Source: JAUXEH01 sp965533275
GTDB taxonomy: Bacteria > Acidobacteriota > Aminicenantia > Aminicenantales > Aminicenantaceae
DNA: 64,000 nt
NCBI GenBank assembly: GCA_965533275.1
Contig: CBESWG010000001.1
Coordinates: 1 to 64,000, forward strand
Direction of reading: 5' to 3'
Position numbers and translations under genes: made by a program. Positions 51,684 through 59,579 of this stretch are shown here, one piece after another (the stretch's first letter is position 1; every line of letters starts with the position of its first letter). The notes beneath the pieces were generated by a model that worked only from the letters and a program-made list of their open reading frames with translations, was not told the DNA's origin and ran no database searches.

Positions 51684-52362
51684 GCAAGATCCCGAGCTAG
51701 CCGAGCTCGAGTCCTATCTCCGCCGGGCAAAAATCGTCCACGTCGAGGAAGGCGCAGACCTTGGGACCACGGATCCCTGGAATGTTCGACTGGATGATGG
51801 CAAGACCCAGAGAAGGGCCATGTTCAAGCATGCGCCGCGCTGCCGCCCCAATTTTATGCCAGACTGCTATAAATACGAGATTGCAGCTTACGAGCTAAGC
51901 AAGATGCTCGGCATGCCGCTCGTGCCTCCGACCGTGGAGCGGACCGTAAACGACACCCCGGGGGCCCTACAGATTTTCCTGGAGGATTGTACGCCTTTGA
52001 ACCAACTCGAGAGCGTCCCAGATACAGAACAATTCCACCGCCGCATGCTGGACATCCTCGTGCTCGACAACCTGACGTACTGGGATACAGGGATGGATGA
52101 CATCAACGAGGATATCTTCTATCACAACAACGATGGCCGGATCTGCCGCGTGGATTTTTCTAAGGCATTCAAAGAAGAACATGCACTCCTTCCGGTAGAT
52201 AGAGAAGTTAGACAGTGCTCGGACAAGGTTTACCGGGCTTTGGAAGAGCTCGACGCTAACGAGGTCCGCACAAAGCTTGCCGCCTACTTGAACGAGGATG
52301 AGATAGAGGCCCTGCTGGTGCGCAGGGACCTGCTCCTGGCCCAGCTCACGGTGATCAAGTAG
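51595..52362 (+). CDS. Exported kinase-like protein 1 (HipA/Fam20/PI3K-like motifs, divergent)
   Basis: 255-aa exported protein, paralogous to the two at 53969 and 54834. Signal peptide about 1-29. Kinase-fold landmarks: K78 in RRAMFKHAP (ATP lysine), E95 in YKYEIAAYEL (helix-C glutamate), the family signature MPLVPPTVERT, a catalytic-loop region DNLTYWDTGMDDINEDIF (D164, N171) that lacks the Arg-His of DRH, and D187 in CRVDFSKAF (metal aspartate). The C-terminus repeats the family ending ALLVRRDLLLAQL. It has several cysteines (C83, C91, C132) absent from its paralogues. ATG 51595 follows GTGGGGGGACG. No function is proven; a protein, lipid or sugar kinase is possible. Confidence 0.7.
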   Translation: MKMRKYSVFMGLLAFLGVFCSFQSVEVIAEQDPELAELESYLRRAKIVHVEEGADLGTTDPWNVRLDDGKTQRRAMFKHAPRCRPNFMPDCYKYEIAAYELSKMLGMPLVPPTVERTVNDTPGALQIFLEDCTPLNQLESVPDTEQFHRRMLDILVLDNLTYWDTGMDDINEDIFYHNNDGRICRVDFSKAFKEEHALLPVDREVRQCSDKVYRALEELDANEVRTKLAAYLNEDEIEALLVRRDLLLAQLTVIK

Positions 52363-52537
52363 CTCGTAGAAACAGGTGCCCAGATATTGGGCAAACTCCC
52401 ATAATTCTTGCTAAATCAATCCATTAAAACCGAATCCCGCGGTTTTTCAACAAGCTTTTTCACAGGATTGGTGGAAATATCGTTTGACATTCAACCGGGG
52501 ATTGAAAATGATGGGCTTAAGATCATGGGAGGGGAAC

Positions 52538-53911
52538 ATGACTGACAGATCTGAATCGCCCGGCATCCTGCACAAGATTCTGAGGCTCTTCACGGTGATC
52601 TACCCTGGTGAGGCGACCAAGGCTTTTTTATTGACCTTCAACATCTATCTTCTCTTGTTGGCCTATTACATCATCAAACCCGTGCGTGAGGCCCTGATCC
52701 TGGGAGGGCAGGGCGCCGACATCAAGTCCTATTTAAATGCTGCCAGTGCATTCCTGTTGATCTTTGTTGTCAAGGCTTTCAGCGCTACCGCATCGAAGTT
52801 GCCGCGACACAAGCTGATTACTTGGGTGACCCTGTTTTTCATCTCCAACCTGGTCATCTTTTATTTTATATCCCTGCTGAATGTCACCTCCGCCACAATG
52901 GGGATCATCTTCTTCATCTGGATGGCGATCTTTAACGTTATGGTCGTGGCCCAGTTCTGGGGATTTGCCAACGACTTGTATTCTCTAGAGTCTGGAAAAA
53001 GGCTGTTTCCACTGATCGCCTTCGGGGCTACTTTTGGTGGCTTTTCCGGTGCCACGGTCGCGGGTTGGCTGGTGGAACCCATTGGCGTATACCAGATGAT
53101 GCTGGTGGCCGGAGCCGTGCTTCTGCTGTGCATCGTCCTGACCTGGGTGATCCACCTTAGGGAAATGAAGGGATCAGATACATCCGATGCAAAAGCAGGG
53201 GGAATCCAGGAGGAGAAACAGGAAGACAAGGAAAAACCCCTTGAAAAAGGGGGGGGGTTCCAGCTGGTCTTCAAAAAGAGATACCTGCTGTACATCGCCC
53301 TTTTTGTGCTCCTGCTGAACTTTATTAATTCAAACGGTGAATACATCCTGGGCAACTACGTGACGGAAAGTGCCAATGAGCTCATGGAGATGGGAAAACT
53401 GGAGGGATTGACCGCCGAGGAGTACATCGGCAAATTCAGCGCCGACTGGATGAAATACTTCAACCTCCTGGCCATGTTCATCCAGCTGTTCCTGGTATCG
53501 CGCCTTTTCCGCTGGATCGGCGTGCGAGGTGCAATTTTCATTCTGCCTTTCATTGCTCTTGGGGGATACATGGCCATCGCCATCGGGGCCTCCCTCATGA
53601 TGGTGTTCTGGGTCAAGGTCATGGAAAACGGCACGGACTATTCCCTGATGAACACCACGCGGCATGCCCTCTTCCTGATCCTCTCGAGGGAGGAAAAATA
53701 CAAGGCCAAGGCTGCCATCGATACGTTCTTCCACCGCGGAGGCGACGTGCTGTCCGCGGTGTTGGTGTATCTCGGACTCAATTTCCTGGCATTAAAGACC
53801 GCCGGATTCGCAGCCTTCAACGTCGTGCTGTGCATCCTTTTTATCGGAGTCGGCATCCTCATTGCCAAAGAACACAAAAGGCTATCCGCGAATATGAAGT
53901 CCGATTCATAA
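52538..53911 (+). CDS. ATP/ADP-translocase-type nucleotide exchanger
   Basis: 457-aa inner-membrane protein with about 12 helices of the TLC/NTT family and no HEAT extension. LLLLAYYIIKPVREALILGG (K47) matches the IIKAVR motif of the exchanger at 47.4 kb; FIWMAIFNVMVVAQFWGFANDLY and LIAFGATFGGFSGATVAGWL match in the same order, as does AKAAIDTFFHRGGDVLSA. A charged cytosolic loop lies near residues 205-240. Known members exchange ATP for ADP or import NTPs. It sits between exported kinase-like genes on the same strand, so supplying nucleotide to the periplasm is an attractive but untested role. ATG 52538 follows GGGAGGGGAAC. Confidence 0.87.
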   Translation: MTDRSESPGILHKILRLFTVIYPGEATKAFLLTFNIYLLLLAYYIIKPVREALILGGQGADIKSYLNAASAFLLIFVVKAFSATASKLPRHKLITWVTLFFISNLVIFYFISLLNVTSATMGIIFFIWMAIFNVMVVAQFWGFANDLYSLESGKRLFPLIAFGATFGGFSGATVAGWLVEPIGVYQMMLVAGAVLLLCIVLTWVIHLREMKGSDTSDAKAGGIQEEKQEDKEKPLEKGGGFQLVFKKRYLLYIALFVLLLNFINSNGEYILGNYVTESANELMEMGKLEGLTAEEYIGKFSADWMKYFNLLAMFIQLFLVSRLFRWIGVRGAIFILPFIALGGYMAIAIGASLMMVFWVKVMENGTDYSLMNTTRHALFLILSREEKYKAKAAIDTFFHRGGDVLSAVLVYLGLNFLALKTAGFAAFNVVLCILFIGVGILIAKEHKRLSANMKSDS

Positions 53912-53968
53912 GGGAATTGATTTTTTCGGAATCTGGGCCTAATATATGAATAGGAAATAGTTGGGGTA

Positions 53969-54802
53969 ATGGGATTGACGCGCCATTCAGGCTTGATATT
54001 CATTCTCCTCCCTATAGCTCTATTCGCCCTGTGTGATGCAGCCCTGGCCCAGTTCACGCAGGAAGAACTGGCGCGCCGACCTGAGATCGAAAAACAGCTC
54101 AAGGACGCGGAGATCATCCGGGCGCAGGAGATAGGGGAGGGAGTGACGCGCCCCTTTCGCCTCTTCCTTGTTTGCGAAGAAGGCGAGCTCAGCGGCTGCT
54201 GGAAGAATCCCAGAGGAATGAGCAAGGGATATCTGGAGGGTTGGCAGTATGAGATCGCCGCCTATGAGATGGACAAGCTGCTGAGCCTCAACATGATCCC
54301 GCCCACGGTGGAGCGGGAGTATGGCGAAGAGAAGGGTTCCTTCCAGTATTGGATCTCTGGGGGGATGAGCGACCTGGACCGGTCAGACGAGGGGATAGAG
54401 ATTCCAAAAAACAAGATCCCGAACTGGAACCAGAGAAAGTACTTGCAGCGGGCCTTCGACTGCCTCATTGGCAACGAGGACCGGACCCAGCAGAACATCC
54501 GCTATACGGATGACTGGCGTATGATCCTCATCGATCACTCGCGAAGTTTTCGCAGTTCAGCGAAATACACAGATCACCTGATATACGGCACCGAGGGGAT
54601 CAAGGAGCAGAAGCTGATCCGGATGCTGCCGCGTTTTTTTGTGGCCCAGATCAGGTCGCTGACCTACGATTCGGTGAAAGAAGCGGTTGGCCCCCATCTG
54701 ACTAAGAAGGAGATCAATTCGATCCTGAAACGCAGAGATCTTCTGCTTGAAGAGATCCAGAAGATGATTGAATCGGTGGGAGAGGCAAAGTTCCTGTATT
54801 GA
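53969..54802 (+). CDS. Exported kinase-like protein 2 (HipA/Fam20/PI3K-like motifs)
   Basis: 277-aa exported protein. Signal peptide 1-27 with cleavage at ALA-Q. Landmarks in order: K79 (SGCWKNPRG), a GYLEGWQYEIAAYEMDKLL helix with E95, MIPPTVEREYG, catalytic loop IGNEDRTQQN (D171, N176) and metal aspartate D189 in MILIDHSRSF. The DR..N loop plus ID(H/F/N) pair is characteristic of the atypical kinase group that includes HipA, PI3/4-kinases, CotH and the secreted Fam20C. It follows the exchanger by 57 bases and precedes paralogue 3 by 31. The substrate is unknown. Confidence 0.72.
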   Translation: MGLTRHSGLIFILLPIALFALCDAALAQFTQEELARRPEIEKQLKDAEIIRAQEIGEGVTRPFRLFLVCEEGELSGCWKNPRGMSKGYLEGWQYEIAAYEMDKLLSLNMIPPTVEREYGEEKGSFQYWISGGMSDLDRSDEGIEIPKNKIPNWNQRKYLQRAFDCLIGNEDRTQQNIRYTDDWRMILIDHSRSFRSSAKYTDHLIYGTEGIKEQKLIRMLPRFFVAQIRSLTYDSVKEAVGPHLTKKEINSILKRRDLLLEEIQKMIESVGEAKFLY

Positions 54803-54833
54803 ACGAAACGAAACTCTTCTGAGGAGGAGAGGG

Positions 54834-55649
54834 ATGAGAAAAAGACTATTGGGATTATTTATGGTGTTGTTGGTGGGAGTATGCCTGCCGGCATTCGCTC
54901 AGTTCACCCCTGAGGAGCTGGAAAAAAGGGCGGAATGGGAGGGTTTCCTAGTCAACGCTGATTCCGTCGAACAAAGCCGGATGAACACCGGACAGGCTGT
55001 TACCAACCCCTGGGTTCTGACACTGGCCCACGACGGCGTCAGCAACAAGGCCATTTGGAAGAATCCATCGGGCCGGATGAAGGGCTATCTGGAAAACTGG
55101 AAGTGGGAGATCGCGGCATACAAACTGGACAAGCTCCTCGGACTCAACATGGTGCCGCCTACGGTGGAGCGTGAGTTCGGCGGGGACAGGGGCTCGGCCC
55201 AACTCTGGATAAACGGCTGCTTCACCATGAGGGACAAGACTGAAAAGAAGATCAAAACCCCGTCCCACAGGGTGTTTCATTTCAACCGTGCTTACTACCT
55301 GCAGCGGGCGTTTGACAACCTGATCGCCAATGAGGATCGGCACCAGAACCAGTACTTGATCACCGAGGACTTCCGTATGCTGTTGATCGACCACTCACGC
55401 TCGTTCCGGACGTCCGGCAAGTTCACGAAGAGCCTCATCTTTTCTAAGAAGAATAAAAAAGAGATGAAGCAGCTGCCGGCCGTCTTCGTTGAAAAACTGC
55501 GCGCCCTGGATTTTGCGGTGATCAAGGAGGCCGTGGGCGAATATCTCAACGAGAAGGAGATCAACGCGGTCCTCAAGCGCCGGGACCTGATCCTCAAGGA
55601 TGTCGACAAACTGATCGCAGACCTTGGTGAGGACAAGGTGCTCTACTAG
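54834..55649 (+). CDS. Exported kinase-like protein 3 (HipA/Fam20/PI3K-like motifs)
   Basis: 271-aa exported protein with the most complete motif set of the three. Signal peptide 1-22 (AFA-Q). K76 (KAIWKNPSG), E92 (WKWEIAAYKL), MVPPTVEREFGG, catalytic loop IANEDRHQN (D168, R169, H170, N172), metal aspartate D186 (LLIDHSRSF). Mature N-termini of proteins 2 and 3 share the AQFTxEEL start and both end in LY, showing recent duplication. ATG 54834 follows GAGGAGGAGAGGG; an in-frame upstream frame from 54768 lacks a signal-like start. Last gene of the operon, 6 bases from the convergent cysC. Confidence 0.74.
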   Translation: MRKRLLGLFMVLLVGVCLPAFAQFTPEELEKRAEWEGFLVNADSVEQSRMNTGQAVTNPWVLTLAHDGVSNKAIWKNPSGRMKGYLENWKWEIAAYKLDKLLGLNMVPPTVEREFGGDRGSAQLWINGCFTMRDKTEKKIKTPSHRVFHFNRAYYLQRAFDNLIANEDRHQNQYLITEDFRMLLIDHSRSFRTSGKFTKSLIFSKKNKKEMKQLPAVFVEKLRALDFAVIKEAVGEYLNEKEINAVLKRRDLILKDVDKLIADLGEDKVLY

Positions 55650-55655
55650 CCGGGA

Positions 55656-56270
55656 TCAGGCCTTCCTCACGATATCACGCTCTTCCAGGAAACGGATCAC
55701 TTTCTCTACACTTTGATCCAGGTCGAGCTCGCCGGTATCGACCACGATCTCGGCTGAAAGGGGCTCTTCATAGGGGGCAGAGATACCGGTGAACTCCTTG
55801 ATCTCACCTGCCCGTGCTTTTTTGTAAAGTCCCTTGGGATCGCGTTCCTCGGCTATCGCCAGCAGGACCTTCACATAGATCTCCACAAAACTACCTTCCG
55901 CCAACAGCTCCCGGGCTTTATCTCTATCCTGTCGGTAGGGTGAGATGAACGCTGTCATGGCGATCACTCCCGCATCGGCAAAGAGATTGCCGACTTCCCC
56001 GATCCGGCGGATGTTCTCTTCCCGGTCTTCAGGAGAAAAACCCAGGTTCTTGTTGAGCCCGTGTCGTATGTTGTCCCCATCCAGCACAAAACAAAGATGG
56101 GCCCGCTCGAAGAGCTTCTCTTCGACTGCCAGGGCCAGCGTGGATTTCCCGGAACCGGAGAGGCCGGTGAACCACAGGACCGCTCCTTTCTGCTGCAGCA
56201 GGCGCTCCCGGTCTGCGCTGGTGATCGTACCTTCATGCCAGGTGATATTGGTGGCTTTCTGTATTGTCAT
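55656..56270 (-). CDS. cysC: Adenylylsulfate kinase
   Basis: 204-aa APS kinase, phosphorylating adenylyl sulfate to PAPS with ATP. P-loop FTGLSGSGKSTLA, DGDNIRHGLNKNLGFSPEDREENIRRIGEV and TAFISPYRQDRDKAR are all conserved. The neighbour upstream on the same strand is sat (30-base gap), so the pair makes PAPS from sulfate. No PAPS reductase is nearby, leaving sulfation of metabolites or glycans as an alternative to assimilation. I chose ATG 56270, preceded by AAAGGGAG; an in-frame ATG at 56288 overlaps that site. Confidence 0.95.
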   Translation of the reverse strand: MTIQKATNITWHEGTITSADRERLLQQKGAVLWFTGLSGSGKSTLALAVEEKLFERAHLCFVLDGDNIRHGLNKNLGFSPEDREENIRRIGEVGNLFADAGVIAMTAFISPYRQDRDKARELLAEGSFVEIYVKVLLAIAEERDPKGLYKKARAGEIKEFTGISAPYEEPLSAEIVVDTGELDLDQSVEKVIRFLEERDIVRKA

Positions 56271-56299
56271 GTCTATACTCCCTTTCATTCATGGGGTTC

Positions 56300-57469
56300 T
56301 TAAAGGCCCTTGTAATAGTCCATAAGTATCTGAGCCACTTCCGGCCGCGAGAACTCTTTGGGGGGAAGCTTGCCCTCGGACAACATGTCGCGTACCTTGG
56401 TACCGCTGATGAGAACCCGGTCTTCCTTGCTGTGCGGACAGGATTTCATGGATGCCATGCCGTCACATTTGTAGCACCAGAATGTCCAGTCGATGTTCAG
56501 AGGCTCGATGTGAAGCTCCCCGGAGGGGATCTCTTCAAAGATCTTCTGGGCATCGAAGGGGCCGTAGTAATCTCCCACGCCGGCATGGTCCCTCCCCACG
56601 ATCAGGTGGCTGCAGCCGTAATTCTGTCTGAAGATGGCGTGCAGCACAGCCTCTCTCGGGCCGCCGTACCGCATTTCCATGGGATAGACCTTCAGGACGA
56701 CGCGGTCCTGGGGATAGTAGTTATCCAGAAGCACTTCATAGCATTTCATCCGGACGTCAGCGGGGATATCGCCAGCCTTGAGTTTGCCGACCAGGGGATG
56801 GATCAGGATGCCATCCGACACCTCGAGAGCGATCTTGGTGCAGTATTCATGGCTGCGGTGGATCGGATTGCGGGTCTGGAATGCCGAGACCGTATGCCAA
56901 CCCCGTTCTTCGAAAATGGCCCGTGTGTCTGCGGGACGGCCGTAGTGATCGCTGTAAAGCTCGGGGTAGGGGCCCTCGCTCACCGCTTTCACAGGCCCGG
57001 CCAGCAGGACGTTTCCCTGGGCATAGACCTTTGCGACCCCAGGATGGGCCTCATCCTCGGTCCTAAAGACCATTCGGGCCTCGCGTTTCTTGTCGTAGGT
57101 GAATTTTTCCTCGACAGACATTACTCCCATGAGCTCGGAACTCTCATCATCGAACAGCGAGACTTCTGCTCCGATCTGGATTCCCTCGGCTTGTTCAGTG
57201 GTGACTGCAAGCGTGATCGGTATCGGCCACAGGGTTCCGTCTGCCAGGTGCATGTTCTCGACTACGCCGGTGTAGTCCGCCTCTCCCATAAAACCGCCGA
57301 GGGGGCTGAAGGCGCCGATTGCCAGCATGATCAGATCGGATGTCTCTCGGGAGGTGAGTCGGACCGCAGGGAGGTCCTGTGCCCGCTGAACGAGCTCTTC
57401 ACGCTCTAATCCTTCTAAGAGCAGGGGTTTGAGTTCTCCGCCGTGCGGGGGAACCAGTTTGGATGTCAT
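56300..57469 (-). CDS. sat: Sulfate adenylyltransferase (ATP sulfurylase)
   Basis: 389-aa single-chain ATP sulfurylase, forming APS from ATP and sulfate. FQTRNPIHRSHEYC is the QTRNPxHxxHE active-site motif; GPREAVLHAIFRQNYGCSHLIVGRDHAGVGDYYG and the C-terminal CYKCDGMASMKSCPHS (zinc-binding cysteines as in the Allochromatium/Sat type) are present. ATG 57469 follows AAGGAGTGAAC; a GTG two codons earlier overlaps the Shine-Dalgarno sequence. It lies downstream of the RHH gene and upstream of cysC. Confidence 0.96.
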   Translation of the reverse strand: MTSKLVPPHGGELKPLLLEGLEREELVQRAQDLPAVRLTSRETSDLIMLAIGAFSPLGGFMGEADYTGVVENMHLADGTLWPIPITLAVTTEQAEGIQIGAEVSLFDDESSELMGVMSVEEKFTYDKKREARMVFRTEDEAHPGVAKVYAQGNVLLAGPVKAVSEGPYPELYSDHYGRPADTRAIFEERGWHTVSAFQTRNPIHRSHEYCTKIALEVSDGILIHPLVGKLKAGDIPADVRMKCYEVLLDNYYPQDRVVLKVYPMEMRYGGPREAVLHAIFRQNYGCSHLIVGRDHAGVGDYYGPFDAQKIFEEIPSGELHIEPLNIDWTFWCYKCDGMASMKSCPHSKEDRVLISGTKVRDMLSEGKLPPKEFSRPEVAQILMDYYKGL

Positions 57470-57510
57470 GTTCACTCCTTAATATTGCTTACTTACTTAT
57501 TATGATTGGC

Positions 57511-57762
57511 CTATGAGAGATAACCCAGAGATTTGAGACGTTTTCGAATGGCCTCGACCTCTTCCTTGCTCAGCTTCTCCTGATCTCCATTCTTGGCAGG
57601 ATTCTCTCGGCTCTGGCTGGAGGCCAGGTCCCTCATCACATAAATAATGAAGTCCGTGACCGAATTGAATCCCGTCCCGGATACGATCTCGGAGAGACGA
57701 TTGTACAGGGCCCTGGGTATTTTTATGGTTACTTTGGTGTCCTGGGTTTGGGTAACACTCAT
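57511..57762 (-). CDS. Ribbon-helix-helix (CopG-type) regulator
   Basis: 83-aa DNA-binding protein. TKVTIKIPRALYNRLSEIV is the antiparallel ribbon plus first helix, and GFNSVTDFIIYVMRDLASS the second helix of an RHH fold. The C-terminal tail KLSKEEVEAIRKRLKSLGYLS is charged. First gene of the RHH-sat-cysC unit, so it is the obvious candidate to control sulfate activation and itself. Ribosome-binding site AGGAGTGTT. A candidate operator overlaps its own start. Confidence 0.85.
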   Translation of the reverse strand: MSVTQTQDTKVTIKIPRALYNRLSEIVSGTGFNSVTDFIIYVMRDLASSQSRENPAKNGDQEKLSKEEVEAIRKRLKSLGYLS

Positions 57763-57783
57763 ATAACACTCCTATGAGAGTGT
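57755..57783. promoter_or_regulatory. Candidate RHH operator: three ACACTC half-sites
   Basis: ACACTC at 57755-57760 and 57766-57771 and its complement GAGTGT at 57778-57783, spaced 11 and 12 bp, about one helical turn. The array runs from just past the -10 box through the ribosome-binding site to the start codon of the RHH gene. Tandem short half-sites are the normal binding mode of RHH repressors. Confidence 0.55.
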
Positions 57784-57784
57784 A

Positions 57785-57812
57785 ATTTTAGAGATCAAGA
57801 GAAAAAAGTCAA
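57785..57812 (-). promoter_or_regulatory. Promoter of the RHH-sat-cysC unit
   Basis: On the minus strand TTGACT (57807-57812), 16-bp spacer, TAAAAT (57785-57790). The predicted start falls on the first ACACTC-type half-site. Confidence 0.6.
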
Positions 57813-57825
57813 GGGCATATCTAGG

Positions 57826-58236
57826 TCAGGGGCCGAGGACCTTGTAGATCGTGAGGATATTCTGATCATCACCTCGGTTGTATTCGAAGCCGTCCATGAG
57901 TTTCCGCGTCAGGAAAACGCCCAATCCACCCTGCTTGCCGGTTTTCATTATCTCATCGATATCCGGTGTCTTGGTATGACGGGGATCGAAAGGGATGCCA
58001 TTGTCTCGAATCTCGAGGTAGACTCGATCCCCTTCCTGCCAGGTCTTGAGAAAGATCTCCCCCTGTTCATCCTCGGGGTAAGCATACCGGATGATGTTGA
58101 TGCAGATCTCCAGCAGGGAAAGCTCGATGATGTAGTAGTCCTCTTCGGTAAGGTGCAGGACCTGCATGTTGCGCTTGAGAAATGCTCGGATCTTGTTGAG
58201 CTCCGAGAGGTCGCTGCGGACAGACAGTGTATTCAT
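57826..58236 (-). CDS. RsbW-like anti-sigma serine kinase
   Basis: 136-aa GHKL-type ATPase of the anti-sigma-factor class. N box ELSLLEICINIIRYAYPED, G1 LEIRDNGIPFDPR and G2 KQGGLGVFLTRKLMDGFEYNR are intact. It would phosphorylate a STAS protein such as the one at 49.95 kb and bind a sigma factor or other target when the STAS protein is phosphorylated. The start is uncertain: ATG 58236 gives a normal N-terminus but no ribosome-binding site, and the open frame extends to 58305. No sigma factor gene is adjacent. Confidence 0.85.
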   Translation of the reverse strand: MNTLSVRSDLSELNKIRAFLKRNMQVLHLTEEDYYIIELSLLEICINIIRYAYPEDEQGEIFLKTWQEGDRVYLEIRDNGIPFDPRHTKTPDIDEIMKTGKQGGLGVFLTRKLMDGFEYNRGDDQNILTIYKVLGP

Positions 58237-58373
58237 AAGAATCGGTTTTTTGACTTTGTACCATGAATGGTAGTTCAATTCAACCGAATTTATGTGGTAT
58301 TGCAAATCACAGGTAAATGTGCTAATTATGCAGGTTATATTTTGAATGAATGAGTCCTCAAGGAGATTGATTC

Positions 58374-59540
58374 ATGAGCAAACAAGGAAACCATCTCTTC
58401 ACGTCGGAATCCGTGACAGAGGGACATCCCGATAAAGTCTGTGACCAGATATCTGATTCCATCCTGGATGATCTGCTGGCTCAGGATCCCAACAGCCGTG
58501 TAGCTTGTGAGACCCTGGTCACTACCGGGCTGGTCCTCATCGCAGGAGAGGTCTCGAGCCAGGGATATACCGACCTGCAGAAGGTTGTGAGAGAAACGGT
58601 CAAGGGGATCGGCTATGTAAAAGCCGCTTATGGATTCGACTATGAGACGTGCAGCGTGCTGTCATCTCTCCACGACCAGTCCTCGGATATTGCCGCGGGA
58701 GTGGATGAGCTTGAGGAGCATGAACAGGGTGCCGGCGACCAGGGCCTGATGTTTGGCTTTGCCTGCAACGAGACCGAAGAACTCATGCCTCTTCCGATCA
58801 TGCTGGCTCACAAATTATCACGTCGTTTGAGCGATGTCCGCAGACAGGGCATCCTGGATTACCTGCGGCCCGATGGAAAATCCCAGGTCACAGTGGAGTA
58901 TGAAGGGCATACCCCTAAGCGGATCGATGCGGTCGTGATCGCTGCGCAGCATAATGCCGAGGTCGACATGGGTGACCTCCGTTCAGACATCCGGCGCTCC
59001 GTGATCGAACAGATCATTCCCAGCGACATGCTAGATGAGAACACGAGCATTTTCATCAACCGTACGGGGCGCTTCGTCCAGGGTGGCCCCTTCGCCGACA
59101 CGGGCGTCACCGGTCGCAAGATCATCGTCGACACCTACGGCGGCGTCGGGAGCCATGGCGGCGGATGTTTTTCTGGCAAGGATCCCTCCAAGGTGGATCG
59201 GTCCGGCTCATACATGGCCCGCTACATCGCCAAGAACCTGGTGGCGGCCGGCATCGCCTCACGGATCGAGGTCCAGGTTGCCTATGCCATCGGCGTGGCC
59301 GAGCCTGTCTCGATCATGGTGGATTCCTATGGGACCTCTACGATCTCCGAGGACCGGATCAAGGAACTGATCCGGGGGCATTTTGGCCTCAAGCCCAAGG
59401 AGATGATCGCGCAGCTCGATCTGCTCCGCCCGATCTACCGGAATACAGCAGCCTTCGGTCATTTTGGCCGCACCGAACCGGAATTCACCTGGGAATGGAC
59501 AGATAAGGCTGAGGCGCTCAAGCGTGACGCCGGATTGTGA
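58374..59540 (+). CDS. metK: S-adenosylmethionine synthetase
   Basis: 388-aa enzyme making S-adenosylmethionine from ATP and methionine. FTSESVTEGHPDKVCDQISDSILD, GAGDQGLMFGFACNET (ATP-binding hexapeptide region), NRTGRFVQGGPFADTGVTGRKIIVDTYGG and GGGCFSGKDPSKVDRSGSY are the diagnostic motifs. Ribosome-binding site AAGGAG. Only about 70 nt precede the start, too short for a SAM riboswitch. Confidence 0.98.
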   Translation: MSKQGNHLFTSESVTEGHPDKVCDQISDSILDDLLAQDPNSRVACETLVTTGLVLIAGEVSSQGYTDLQKVVRETVKGIGYVKAAYGFDYETCSVLSSLHDQSSDIAAGVDELEEHEQGAGDQGLMFGFACNETEELMPLPIMLAHKLSRRLSDVRRQGILDYLRPDGKSQVTVEYEGHTPKRIDAVVIAAQHNAEVDMGDLRSDIRRSVIEQIIPSDMLDENTSIFINRTGRFVQGGPFADTGVTGRKIIVDTYGGVGSHGGGCFSGKDPSKVDRSGSYMARYIAKNLVAAGIASRIEVQVAYAIGVAEPVSIMVDSYGTSTISEDRIKELIRGHFGLKPKEMIAQLDLLRPIYRNTAAFGHFGRTEPEFTWEWTDKAEALKRDAGL

Positions 59541-59579
59541 TCTCCGGGAGTTCGAGACTTACTATGGATTCACCATCCG

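Noticed and set aside
58306..58373. SAM riboswitch before metK
   Set aside because: The spacer is about 70 nt, too short, and no SAM-box sequence is visible.
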